Part shown: positions 6,875 to 14,201 of the stretch, piece after piece
Layout: every line of letters begins with the position of its first letter
Numbering within the stretch: position 1 is the stretch's first letter
Assembly (NCBI GenBank): GCA_017394475.1
Contig: JAFPYQ010000206.1
Coordinates: 1 to 15,215 of the forward strand
From: Oscillospiraceae bacterium
Lineage (GTDB): Bacteria > Bacillota > Clostridia > Oscillospirales > Ruminococcaceae
Direction of reading: 5' to 3'
DNA: 15,215 nucleotides
The notes under the pieces: generated by a model
What the model was told of the DNA's origin: nothing
The model's database searches: none
What the model saw: only the letters and a program-made list of their open reading frames with translations
Made by a program: the position numbers and the translations under genes

Positions 6875-8095
6875 ATGATGAACATAAAACCGATGAAAAA
6901 GCGGCGCAAACGTCTTTTCAAGCCCAAGAGGGGGTATAAGATAAGGCACCGCGATGATGATATATTCAAGACCGTGGCAAGTGTGCTGGGCTTTGCCGTG
7001 CTGGTATTCGTGGGATTTTCCGCAGGAAAGCCCATCTTTGAATATCTCGACCGCAGCGCCAATCAGCCTTCTTCCTCGGCAGTGACGGAAGTGACCCGGA
7101 CAGCCCCGCAGCAGACAAGGCCTGTGCCTTCGGAGACTTCCATGACACATGAGCGTACAAGTGCTGTCCATCCGCAGATGGAGCTTGTGGATGAGGGCAT
7201 GGCCATGATGCTCGACACCTCTGCACTAATGAGCAGAGATGCACTGTCCGAGGCGCTTGAAAAGATATCCGTACAGCCCGATATATCCGGGGCGATAATC
7301 CCCATGAAGACCGCGGGCGGCACATACTGGTATGCCACCGACAACAGCGTTGTGGCAACGGCTGAAAGATCACCCGTAAAGGGCAGGCTCACCGCGGCGG
7401 AGATAGCAGATGAGTGTATAACTCACGGACTGCGCCCTATGGCGTATGTATCGGTGCTCACGGATAACAATGTATATGGCAGTGAGCGCATAGGTGCATA
7501 TCACACCGATGACGGCAGGGCGTGGTTCGACGGGAACCCGAAGACAGGCGGCAAACCCTGGCTCTCTCCGGATAATGAGGATGCGCAGACACTGCTCTGC
7601 GATCTGATGACAGAGCTCGGCATGGCGGGTTTTTCCGATATAATCTGCGATGATTTCATCTATCCCGGGTTCAGCAGCTCAGACCTGGGCTATGTGGGCG
7701 AAAAATACGCTCCGGGGTCTGACAGAGGGAAATACCTTACCGCCCTGGCGCGGAAAATGACCGCAGCTGCACAGGCTGCAAATTCGGATACGATCATAGT
7801 CCTGAGGGCGGGAGAGATCGTGAGCGGAAAGTCGGAGATATACAATGCAGGCGGGTTTTCCGCTATGAGAGCGGCTGTATCTCTGGATGACAGGGACACA
7901 TTCTCCATAGAGGGCTATGGGGAAATGAGCAGATATGAGAAAATAAACGCAGTTTTTGCACTTGTAAAGGACAGCACCGGTGACACACAGGTAATGCCTA
8001 TGATAGGACTGGGCGGGCTTTTTGCCGAGGAAGTGGGCAACGCTCTTGCGCCTATGGGCTATGACAAGTGGCTGATAGTGACGACAGGAACATGA
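6875..8095 (+). CDS. Membrane-anchored putative glycoside-hydrolase-fold protein (DUF4015-like)
   Basis: A 406-residue protein with a strongly basic N-terminus (KKRRKRLFKPKRG), one membrane helix at about 33-51 and a Ser/Thr/Pro-rich linker to about 105. An extracellular domain follows that resembles the DUF4015 putative glycosidase family (TIM-barrel type): a strand-helix run beginning LDTSALMSRD, AYVSVLTDN near 190-198, and SDIICDDFIYPG near 254-265, which matches the 'DEIQFDYIRFP' strand holding the family's likely catalytic acids. The substrate is unknown; cell-wall or exopolysaccharide is plausible given its location. An in-frame stop upstream makes ATG at 6875 the first possible start, but its ribosome binding site is poor; Met7 is another candidate. 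Its stop lies four bases before miaB, implying translational coupling. Confidence 0.7.
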   Translation: MMNIKPMKKRRKRLFKPKRGYKIRHRDDDIFKTVASVLGFAVLVFVGFSAGKPIFEYLDRSANQPSSSAVTEVTRTAPQQTRPVPSETSMTHERTSAVHPQMELVDEGMAMMLDTSALMSRDALSEALEKISVQPDISGAIIPMKTAGGTYWYATDNSVVATAERSPVKGRLTAAEIADECITHGLRPMAYVSVLTDNNVYGSERIGAYHTDDGRAWFDGNPKTGGKPWLSPDNEDAQTLLCDLMTELGMAGFSDIICDDFIYPGFSSSDLGYVGEKYAPGSDRGKYLTALARKMTAAAQAANSDTIIVLRAGEIVSGKSEIYNAGGFSAMRAAVSLDDRDTFSIEGYGEMSRYEKINAVFALVKDSTGDTQVMPMIGLGGLFAEEVGNALAPMGYDKWLIVTTGT

Positions 8096-8099
8096 TGAT

Positions 8100-9473
8100 A
8101 TGAGTGAAATGAGTTTTACCGAAAAGGTGCGGGAGCTCCTTTCTGAGCGTGAGGCTCCGCCGCTGTGCTGTGTGCAGTCCTTCGGCTGCCAGCAGAATGT
8201 GCTGGACGGGGAGCGCATAACAGGCATACTCCTTGAGATGGGCTGCGGCCATACCGATGATATCGCGGAGGCGGATATCATCATCCTCAACACCTGTGCG
8301 GTGAGGGAGAATGCGGAAAAGCGCATATACGGCAATCTGGGGGAACTGAAGCACAGAAAGGAAAAAAAGCCCGGTCTTATCATAGGCTTATGCGGCTGCA
8401 TGGCACAGAAAGAGGGCACGGCAGATATCATCCGCAGGTCATACGGATTTGTGGACCTTGTGTTCGGCACCTATGCCTCAGCAGAGCTGCCACGGCTCAT
8501 GTACGAGGTGCTCACCAAGAAAAAGGGCACGGTGGTGGATACCGGGGTGCGCCGCGATGAATGTCCCGAGGGGCTGCCCGTCCACAGGACAGTGAGCTAC
8601 AAGGCGGGCGTATCCATAATGTACGGCTGCAACAACTTCTGCACCTTCTGCATAGTCCCCTATGTAAGGGGACGGGAGCGCAGCCGCGAACCGCAGTATA
8701 TCATAAGCGAGATACGCTCCCTTGTGGAGGGCGGCTGCAAAGAGATAATGCTGCTGGGTCAGAATGTCAATTCCTACGGCAGAGGACTTGAAGAAAAGAT
8801 AGATTTCCCCGGGCTCCTGCGCAGGATAGATGATATGGATGGGGATTTCAGGGTTCGTTTCATGTCCCCTCATCCCAAGGATGCCACCAATGAATTCTTT
8901 GATGTGATAGCTCACAGCAGGAAGATATGCCGTTCGGTGCATCTGCCGCTGCAGTCGGGCAGTGACCGCATGCTAAAGGCCATGCACCGCAGCTATTCAA
9001 AGGAAAAATACCTTGAAATGGTGGATTATGCGCGGAAGGTCAGCCCCGGGCTCTCCATCACAACGGATATAATAGTCGGGTTCCCCGGAGAGACCGAGGA
9101 GGATTTTGAGCAGACCCTTGATGTCATGCGCAGGGTGAAGTTCGACAATATATATTCCTTTATATATTCAAAGCGCAGCGGCACAAAGGCGGCTGTGATG
9201 GAGGACAGCACTCCCGAGGCGGAAAAATCCCGCAGGATGACGCGCCTGCTGGAATTGCAGAGGGAGATATCCACCGAAAGCTACAAAAGATTTATGGGTA
9301 AGACCCTTGACGTGCTCTTTGACGGCACCTACAAGGGAGGTTTCATCAGCGGAAAGAGCGATGAATCGGTAATAACACTTGTAAAAGGAGATGTTTCGCT
9401 GATAGGCACACAGCACAGTGTGAGGGTGAACAAGACTCATAACTGGGCTGTGGAAGGCGAGATCATCGACTGA
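8100..9473 (+). CDS. miaB: tRNA-2-methylthio-N6-dimethylallyladenosine synthase
   Basis: A radical-SAM methylthiotransferase of 457 residues that adds the 2-methylthio group to i6A37 of tRNAs reading UNN codons, which supports reading accuracy. The N-terminal domain holds the auxiliary [4Fe-4S] ligands Cys30 (FGCQQN), Cys66 (NTCAVREN) and Cys100 (CGCMAQ). The radical-SAM motif CxxxCxxC is at Cys177, Cys181 and Cys184, followed by FCIVPYVRGRERSR, LLGQNVNSYG and HLPLQSGSD. A TRAM RNA-binding domain closes the protein at about 394-457. VPYVRGRERSR and the full length favour MiaB over MtaB or RimO. AGGA lies about ten bases before the ATG, inside the end of the preceding gene. It is followed by ylbF, as often in Firmicutes. 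Confidence 0.96.
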   Translation: MSEMSFTEKVRELLSEREAPPLCCVQSFGCQQNVLDGERITGILLEMGCGHTDDIAEADIIILNTCAVRENAEKRIYGNLGELKHRKEKKPGLIIGLCGCMAQKEGTADIIRRSYGFVDLVFGTYASAELPRLMYEVLTKKKGTVVDTGVRRDECPEGLPVHRTVSYKAGVSIMYGCNNFCTFCIVPYVRGRERSREPQYIISEIRSLVEGGCKEIMLLGQNVNSYGRGLEEKIDFPGLLRRIDDMDGDFRVRFMSPHPKDATNEFFDVIAHSRKICRSVHLPLQSGSDRMLKAMHRSYSKEKYLEMVDYARKVSPGLSITTDIIVGFPGETEEDFEQTLDVMRRVKFDNIYSFIYSKRSGTKAAVMEDSTPEAEKSRRMTRLLELQREISTESYKRFMGKTLDVLFDGTYKGGFISGKSDESVITLVKGDVSLIGTQHSVRVNKTHNWAVEGEIID

Positions 9474-9493
9474 TCCCGGAAAGGACAGATAAA

Positions 9494-9910
9494 ATGAACG
9501 TTATAGAAGCTACAAGAGCGCTGGGTCATGCGCTGCAGCAGGATGAGAGATACCTCAGGTACACTGCCGCAAAGAAGGCAAATGATGAGGATGAGAAGCT
9601 GCAGAAGGACATAGCTGAATTCCATACGGTAAAGCAGATGATAAATATGGAATCGGGAAAGGCGGACAGGGACAGTGAAAGGCTCAAAAGCCTCAATGCA
9701 GAGCTTACCGACCTGTTCAGGGCAGTGCAGGAAAATCCCAATATGGCGGCATTTGAGGAGGCAAGGGCAGATATGGATATGCTCCTTGAAAGCGTGAACT
9801 TCATCATAACCGCCTGCGCTAACGGGAACGACCCCGACAAGGTGCCCGAGACACCACCCTCATCCTGCTCTGCAGGCGGCTGTGCAGGATGCAGCGGCTG
9901 CGGCGGCTGA
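9494..9910 (+). CDS. YlbF/YmcA-family protein with cysteine-rich C-terminal tail
   Basis: A 138-residue helical cytoplasmic protein. Residues about 1-105 match the Com_YlbF family: an N-terminal helix (VIEATRALGHALQQDERYLRY), a charged middle helix and FRAVQENPNMAAFEEARADMDMLL. In Bacillus, relatives YlbF and YmcA join YaaT in the Ric (Y) complex, which carries iron-sulfur clusters and affects RNase Y mRNA maturation, competence and biofilm formation. Here the tail after about 120 ends CSAGGCAGCSGCGG, with Cys125, 130, 133 and 136 plus Cys108, a plausible metal or Fe-S ligand set. AAAGGA precedes the ATG. It sits between miaB and upp/mutS, a placement known for this family in Clostridia. Which paralogue it is cannot be said from one sequence. 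Confidence 0.88.
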   Translation: MNVIEATRALGHALQQDERYLRYTAAKKANDEDEKLQKDIAEFHTVKQMINMESGKADRDSERLKSLNAELTDLFRAVQENPNMAAFEEARADMDMLLESVNFIITACANGNDPDKVPETPPSSCSAGGCAGCSGCGG

Positions 9911-9959
9911 TAAATCGGATCATGCATTGATGTAATACCTGTGTAAAAAAGGAGGAGCT

Positions 9960-10589
9960 ATGGGAAAGATAGTTATTCTCGATCATCCTCTCATCACTCA
10001 TAAGATATCCATAATGAGGGATAAAAGGACAGGTACAAAGGATTTCCGCACTCTCACAGAGGAAGTGGCGATGCTCATGACCTATGAGGCCATGCGCGAT
10101 ATGCCTATGGAGACAAAGCATATCTCCACGCCCGTGGCAGAGGCAGATGTGCAGGTGATGACGGGCAAGAAGCCTGCGATAGTGCCGATCCTGCGCGCGG
10201 GACTGGGCATGGTCACGGGAATACTCTCCCTTTCGCCCTCCTCAAAGGTGGGACATATCGGGCTGTATCGCGATGAGGTCACCCATGAGCCTCACGAATA
10301 CTATGCAAATCTCCCTAAGGATATAAGTAAAAGGGTTATAATCATTCCCGATCCCATGCTTGCAACAGGCGGTTCTGCAGTGCAGGCGGTGGACTACATC
10401 AAGTCAAAGGGCGGGAAAAATATAAAGTTCATGTGCATAATAGCTGCCCCGGAGGGACTCAAGGCCCTCAGTGAGGCACATCCCGACATAGATATATATG
10501 TGGGGGCACTTGACGATCATCTCAATGAGAATGCCTATATCGTCCCCGGTCTCGGTGATGCGGGGGACAGGATATTCGGCACAAAATGA
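9960..10589 (+). CDS. upp: Uracil phosphoribosyltransferase
   Basis: A 209-residue enzyme that joins uracil and PRPP to give UMP in pyrimidine salvage. The sequence is full length for the family. It has [11 protein letters not shown] at about 74-84, YRDEVTHEP in the flexible loop at 103-111, the PRPP-binding motif [10 protein letters not shown] at 131-140, and the uracil-binding end [14 protein letters not shown] strong AAGGAGG site ends four bases before the ATG. It starts 49 bases after the ylbF-family gene and ends 18 bases before mutS; upp is more often found beside glyA, uraA or atp genes, so this placement is worth noting. No uracil transporter is in the window. Confidence 0.97.
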   Translation: MGKIVILDHPLITHKISIMRDKRTGTKDFRTLTEEVAMLMTYEAMRDMPMETKHISTPVAEADVQVMTGKKPAIVPILRAGLGMVTGILSLSPSSKVGHIGLYRDEVTHEPHEYYANLPKDISKRVIIIPDPMLATGGSAVQAVDYIKSKGGKNIKFMCIIAAPEGLKALSEAHPDIDIYVGALDDHLNENAYIVPGLGDAGDRIFGTK

Positions 10590-10607
10590 TATGAAAGCTG
10601 GTTTAAG

Positions 10608-13226
10608 ATGGATATCGACAGATCTGCACTTTCCCCCATGATGCAGCAGTATTTTGATATAAAGGACAAATATCCCGATCATATCATATTTTTTCGCTTG
10701 GGTGACTTTTACGAGATGTTCTTTGATGATGCGGTAGTCGTATCAAAGGCACTCGAGCTCACTCTTACAGGGCGGGACTGCGGCATGGACGAGCGTGCTC
10801 CTATGTGCGGCGTCCCCTATCACGCCTGCGATGTTTACCTTAAAAAGCTGATAGATATGGGCTTCCGTGTGGCTATATGCGAGCAGATGGAAGACCCTAA
10901 GCTGGTGAAGGGGCTTGTAAAGCGCGATGTCATAAAGATAGTCACGCCCGGAACGCTCACCGATTCAAAGCTCCTGGAGGATGACAGGAACAATTATATA
11001 TGTGCGCTCTATGCTAAGCCCGATGAGATATGCGCTGCCTTTGCGGATATATCCACAGGTGAGGCGGAGCTGTACATCCACAGAGGAACGAATGCTGAAA
11101 TGAGCGCCTCGGTGATAAACGAGCTGGCAAGGTTCTCCCCGGCGGAGATACTTGTGAATGACGGGTACAGCGGGTATCCCGAGATAGTCTCATTTGTAAA
11201 GGACAGGCTGGGGCTGGGAGTCACTCAGATCGCAGAGGCGAATTTCTCCCCGGATGCCAATGAGCCGCTGCTGCTGGCACAGTTTTCGGCGGATAAGCCC
11301 GCGGATCTGGGGCTCGATGAAAAGGACGAGCCTGCAATGTCGGTGATGTGCGGCCTGTTCTACTATATATGCGATACTCAGCGCGCGGCGGTGGGAAGAT
11401 TTACAGAGCTCAGGGTAATAGCCGACAAGCGCTTTATGGAGCTCGATCTCACTGCAAGGAGGAATCTCGAACTCACCGAGACCATGAGGAGCAAGGAGAA
11501 AAGGGGCTCACTGCTGTGGGTGCTCGATCACACAAAGACTTCCATGGGAAAGCGCCTGCTCAAATCCTACATCGAACAGCCGCTGATAAAGCCCAATCTG
11601 ATAATGTCCCGCCTGGATGCGGTGGAGGAGCTCTACAACGACACGGTCACCCTGTCCGAACTGCAGACTATGCTTTCCGAGGTGTACGACCTTGAAAGGC
11701 TCATGACAAAGGTGATGTACAAGAGCGCAGGCCCTCGTGACCTGAGAGCCCTGTCACAGACAGCACTCAAAATGCCCGAGATAAAGGGTCTCCTGGCTGC
11801 TGCAAAGACCCCGCTGCTCGTTGCCATACATGACGGCATTTCCGAGCTGCAGGACATCTCGAATCTTGTGGAGAATGCCATAGATGAGGACACACCCGTT
11901 CAGCTTAAAGACGGCGGTGTCATAAAGGACGGCTTCAACGGCGAGCTGGACCACCTGCGTGATGTGATAGCCAACGGAAAGGGCATACTCGAGGGGCTCC
12001 TGGAGGAGGAAAAGGCAAAAACGGGGATAAAATCCCTTAAACTGGGATATAACAGGGTATTCGGCTACTATCTCGAGGTCACCAGATCCTATTACGATCA
12101 GGTGCCCGAAAACTATATACGAAAGCAGACCCTTGCGAATGCGGAAAGGTTCATCACTCCCGAACTCAAGAAGACCGAGGAGGAGATCGCGGGGGCTCAC
12201 GAGAGGGTCCTTGTCCTTGAAGCGGAGATATTCGCGGAGGTGCGTGATTTCATCGCGTCCCGCCTGAAAGAGGTGCAGACCACCGCCCAGGCAGTGGCGG
12301 CCCTTGATGTGCTGTGCTCTTTTGCGGATGTATCCCTCAAAAACCGTTGTGTCAAGCCCGATATCGCCGTGGACGGAGTCATGGACATAAAGGCGGGCAG
12401 GCACCCTGTGGTGGAGCTCATGACGGAAAATGAGGTATATGTCCCCAATGATGTGTACCTTGATACAAAGAGCCGCCGCATGTCCATAATAACAGGCCCT
12501 AATATGGCGGGTAAATCCACATATATGAGGCAGTGTGCGCTTATGACCATCATGGCGCAGATGGGTTGCTTCGTTCCTGCCGAAAGGGCAAAGATATCCG
12601 TCTGCGACAGGGTATTCACGAGAGTGGGTGCCTCCGATGACCTGACCGCCGGGCAGTCCACATTCATGGTGGAAATGTCCGAGGTGGCGCAGATACTCAA
12701 ACACGCCACAAAGCAGAGCCTTGTCATACTCGATGAGGTGGGCAGGGGAACATCCACATTCGACGGCATCAGCATCGCGACCGCTGTTGCCGAATACATC
12801 GCGGACAAGAAGAAGATAGGCTGCAAGACTCTCTTTGCCACTCACTATCATGAGCTCTGCGGGCTCGAGGAGCGGCTCGACGGCGTTCACAACTACAGTG
12901 TTGCCGTAAAGCACACAGCCGACGGCATAAAGTTCCTCAGAAAGATAGTAGAGGGCGGCACGGATGACAGCTACGGCATTGAGGTGGCAAAGCTCGCAGG
13001 TCTGCCGAAGCAGGTGACGAACCGTGCAAACGAAGTGCTGCGTGAGATAGAGAACGGCGGGCAGCGGACAGAGCCCTCTGCTCATGAGGAAAAGGAGCAG
13101 GTATCCTTTGCCTCGATAAAGGAAGATGAGGTAATACGCCGCATAAAGATGACGAGCCCCGATGAATACTCCCCCAGGGATGCGCTCCGTCTTCTGCAGG
13201 AAGTGTATGATTATCTTATGAACTGA
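10608..13226 (+). CDS. mutS: DNA mismatch repair protein MutS
   Basis: An 872-residue mismatch-recognition ATPase that scans DNA as a dimer. Near the N-terminus FFRLGDFYEMF carries the Phe34-Tyr35-Glu36 mismatch-wedge motif, which separates MutS from MutS2. Connector, lever and clamp domains follow (LLWVLDHTKTSMGKRLLKSY near 300; YNRVFGYYLEVT near 483). The ATPase has Walker A GPNMAGKST (630-638), Walker B with signature DEVGRGTSTFDG (709-720) and the His switch LFATHYHEL. Near residue 831 QVSFA resembles the beta-clamp-binding motif of Bacillus MutS. The ATG lies 18 bases after upp with only a weak ribosome binding site, so coupling is possible. mutL, the usual downstream partner, is replaced here by a small unrelated gene. 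Confidence 0.97.
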   Translation: MDIDRSALSPMMQQYFDIKDKYPDHIIFFRLGDFYEMFFDDAVVVSKALELTLTGRDCGMDERAPMCGVPYHACDVYLKKLIDMGFRVAICEQMEDPKLVKGLVKRDVIKIVTPGTLTDSKLLEDDRNNYICALYAKPDEICAAFADISTGEAELYIHRGTNAEMSASVINELARFSPAEILVNDGYSGYPEIVSFVKDRLGLGVTQIAEANFSPDANEPLLLAQFSADKPADLGLDEKDEPAMSVMCGLFYYICDTQRAAVGRFTELRVIADKRFMELDLTARRNLELTETMRSKEKRGSLLWVLDHTKTSMGKRLLKSYIEQPLIKPNLIMSRLDAVEELYNDTVTLSELQTMLSEVYDLERLMTKVMYKSAGPRDLRALSQTALKMPEIKGLLAAAKTPLLVAIHDGISELQDISNLVENAIDEDTPVQLKDGGVIKDGFNGELDHLRDVIANGKGILEGLLEEEKAKTGIKSLKLGYNRVFGYYLEVTRSYYDQVPENYIRKQTLANAERFITPELKKTEEEIAGAHERVLVLEAEIFAEVRDFIASRLKEVQTTAQAVAALDVLCSFADVSLKNRCVKPDIAVDGVMDIKAGRHPVVELMTENEVYVPNDVYLDTKSRRMSIITGPNMAGKSTYMRQCALMTIMAQMGCFVPAERAKISVCDRVFTRVGASDDLTAGQSTFMVEMSEVAQILKHATKQSLVILDEVGRGTSTFDGISIATAVAEYIADKKKIGCKTLFATHYHELCGLEERLDGVHNYSVAVKHTADGIKFLRKIVEGGTDDSYGIEVAKLAGLPKQVTNRANEVLREIENGGQRTEPSAHEEKEQVSFASIKEDEVIRRIKMTSPDEYSPRDALRLLQEVYDYLMN

Positions 13227-13266
13227 CCCCGTGTTGCCCCGGAAAAGTCTATGGTGAGGTGATCTT

Positions 13267-13572
13267 ATGGGTATCCTCAATATATTCGGGATAGGCAGCG
13301 AAAAGCTGTTTGTTTCGGGAAAAAAGACAGTGGGATGTGTTGGTGAGATTCAATATTTCAAGATACCCAACAACACCGGATCACTGTGCTATGATACTTT
13401 CGGACCGCAGAACGGTGCCCCTGCACTGGTGCATTTCACCTATACCGTGAACGGCAGGGAGCACAAGGGTATACGATATGCCAAGAGCGGCGCTGCGATC
13501 CCCATGACAGGCGATGAGCTCACGGTCTATTATGATCCTGACAATCCTTCATCCTATGCGGTAAAAATATGA
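13267..13572 (+). CDS. Small DUF3592-like protein of unknown function
   Basis: A 101-residue protein that I cannot assign a function. It is beta-rich, with hydrophobic and polar residues alternating. HFTYTVNGREHKGIRY and the ending GDELTVYYDPDNPSSYAVK match the pattern of DUF3592-type proteins, where a 'tYtVnGkey' strand pair precedes 'v.YnP.nP..a'. Those proteins usually have membrane helices on either side; none is present here, so this is only the extramembrane core or a soluble variant. Codon use and the AGGTGAT ribosome binding site are ordinary. It follows mutS by 40 bases and is probably the last gene of the operon, ahead of an AT-rich inverted repeat. Confidence 0.7.
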   Translation: MGILNIFGIGSEKLFVSGKKTVGCVGEIQYFKIPNNTGSLCYDTFGPQNGAPALVHFTYTVNGREHKGIRYAKSGAAIPMTGDELTVYYDPDNPSSYAVKI

Positions 13573-13599
13573 TGTGTGCATTTTGTATGCAAAAGGCGC

Positions 13600-13668
13600 T
13601 GAAACTTTGTAAAAAATCACGATAAGATTTTTGAAAAATAATCGCTCTCTCAGTTGTATTATTATACA
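13600..13668 (+). promoter_or_regulatory. Possible promoter region of the sigma/anti-sigma pair
   Basis: TGAAAC (13600-13605) resembles the -35 box of ECF promoters, with CGATAA 14 bases later as a poor -10 candidate. Separately, TTGAAA (13631-13636) could pair with TATTAT (13657-13662), but the 20-base spacer is long for sigma-A. Autoregulation is common for ECF factors; the sequence does not prove it here. Confidence 0.3.
13612..13632 (+). terminator. Weak terminator-like inverted repeat after the mutS operon
   Basis: AAAAATC (13612-13618) and GATTTTT (13626-13632) are perfect arms around a seven-base loop, and the right arm itself ends in a T-run. The stem is almost all A-T, so termination would be weak. 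It stands 40 bases after the last gene of the operon and inside the possible sigma-gene promoter region. Confidence 0.3.
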
Positions 13669-13688
13669 GAGGCGCTGAAAGGAGATCT

Positions 13689-14201
13689 ATGTATCCTGGA
13701 CAGAAAAGCGGGAATGATTATTTCCGCTACATCTTAGACACGTATTCCGATCAGATCATAAGACTGTGCTATACCTATACGCATAATATGACAGATGCAG
13801 AGGATCTGACAGAGGATACTTTCTGTGAACTTGTCCGTACGATGCCGTCATTCGACAGCACCGAGCATGAACAGGCGTGGCTGTTCAAGGTCGCGGTCAA
13901 CAAATGCAGGAATCATGCGAAATCAGCACGGGTACGGATGACCGTCCCCGATGACAGGATAGCAGAAGATATGCCTGCGCCTGAGACAAAATTCTATGAC
14001 GGGGAGAACGAAAGAGTGCGCAAAGCTGTATTTGAACTTCCCGAAAAATACAGGACCGTGATACACCTGTATTATTTCGAGGATATCCCTATCGAGAAGA
14101 TCGCAAAGATCTGCGGTCTGCCCAAGGCGACAGTGGGGACACGGCTGTCGCGCGGACGGGGACTGCTCAAGGAAAAGCTGGGAGGTGAGTTCGATGCGTG
14201 A
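13689..14201 (+). CDS. RNA polymerase sigma factor, sigma-70/ECF family
   Basis: A 170-residue sigma factor containing only region 2 and region 4, as in ECF sigma factors. Region 2 (about 17-80) shows YSDQIIRLCYTYTHNMTDAEDLTEDTF, the core-binding and -10-recognition helices, then WLFKVAVNKCRNHAKS. A short acidic linker leads to region 4 (about 107-163) with FELPEKYRTVIHLYYFEDIP and the helix-turn-helix IEKIAKICGLPKATVGTRLSRGR. The ATG has an excellent AAAGGAG site seven bases upstream. It overlaps the next gene by eight bases (ATGCGTGA), the usual layout of a sigma factor with its membrane anti-sigma factor. The target promoters and inducing signal are unknown. Confidence 0.93.
   Translation: MYPGQKSGNDYFRYILDTYSDQIIRLCYTYTHNMTDAEDLTEDTFCELVRTMPSFDSTEHEQAWLFKVAVNKCRNHAKSARVRMTVPDDRIAEDMPAPETKFYDGENERVRKAVFELPEKYRTVIHLYYFEDIPIEKIAKICGLPKATVGTRLSRGRGLLKEKLGGEFDA

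Larger units (their letters stand above)
13594..13680 (+). repeat. Direct repeat AGGCGCTGAAA flanking the sigma-factor promoter region
   Basis: The 11-base word AGGCGCTGAAA occurs at 13594-13604 and again at 13670-13680, 76 bases apart. The second copy runs directly into the ribosome binding site of the sigma gene. The first copy ends in TGAAAC, which resembles an ECF -35 element. It may be chance or a paired regulatory site. Confidence 0.4.

Noticed and set aside
7679..8470. Minus-strand open frame spanning the DUF4015-like/miaB junction
   Set aside because: It overlaps two well-supported plus-strand genes and has no family resemblance.
11754..13280. 508-codon minus-strand open frame opposite mutS
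   Set aside because: Cys/His/Leu-rich composition typical of antisense of a coding region; mutS motifs on the plus strand explain the stretch fully.
13226..13572. Remnant of mutL after mutS
   Set aside because: The 101-residue product has none of the MutL GHKL ATPase motifs and matches a DUF3592-like pattern instead.
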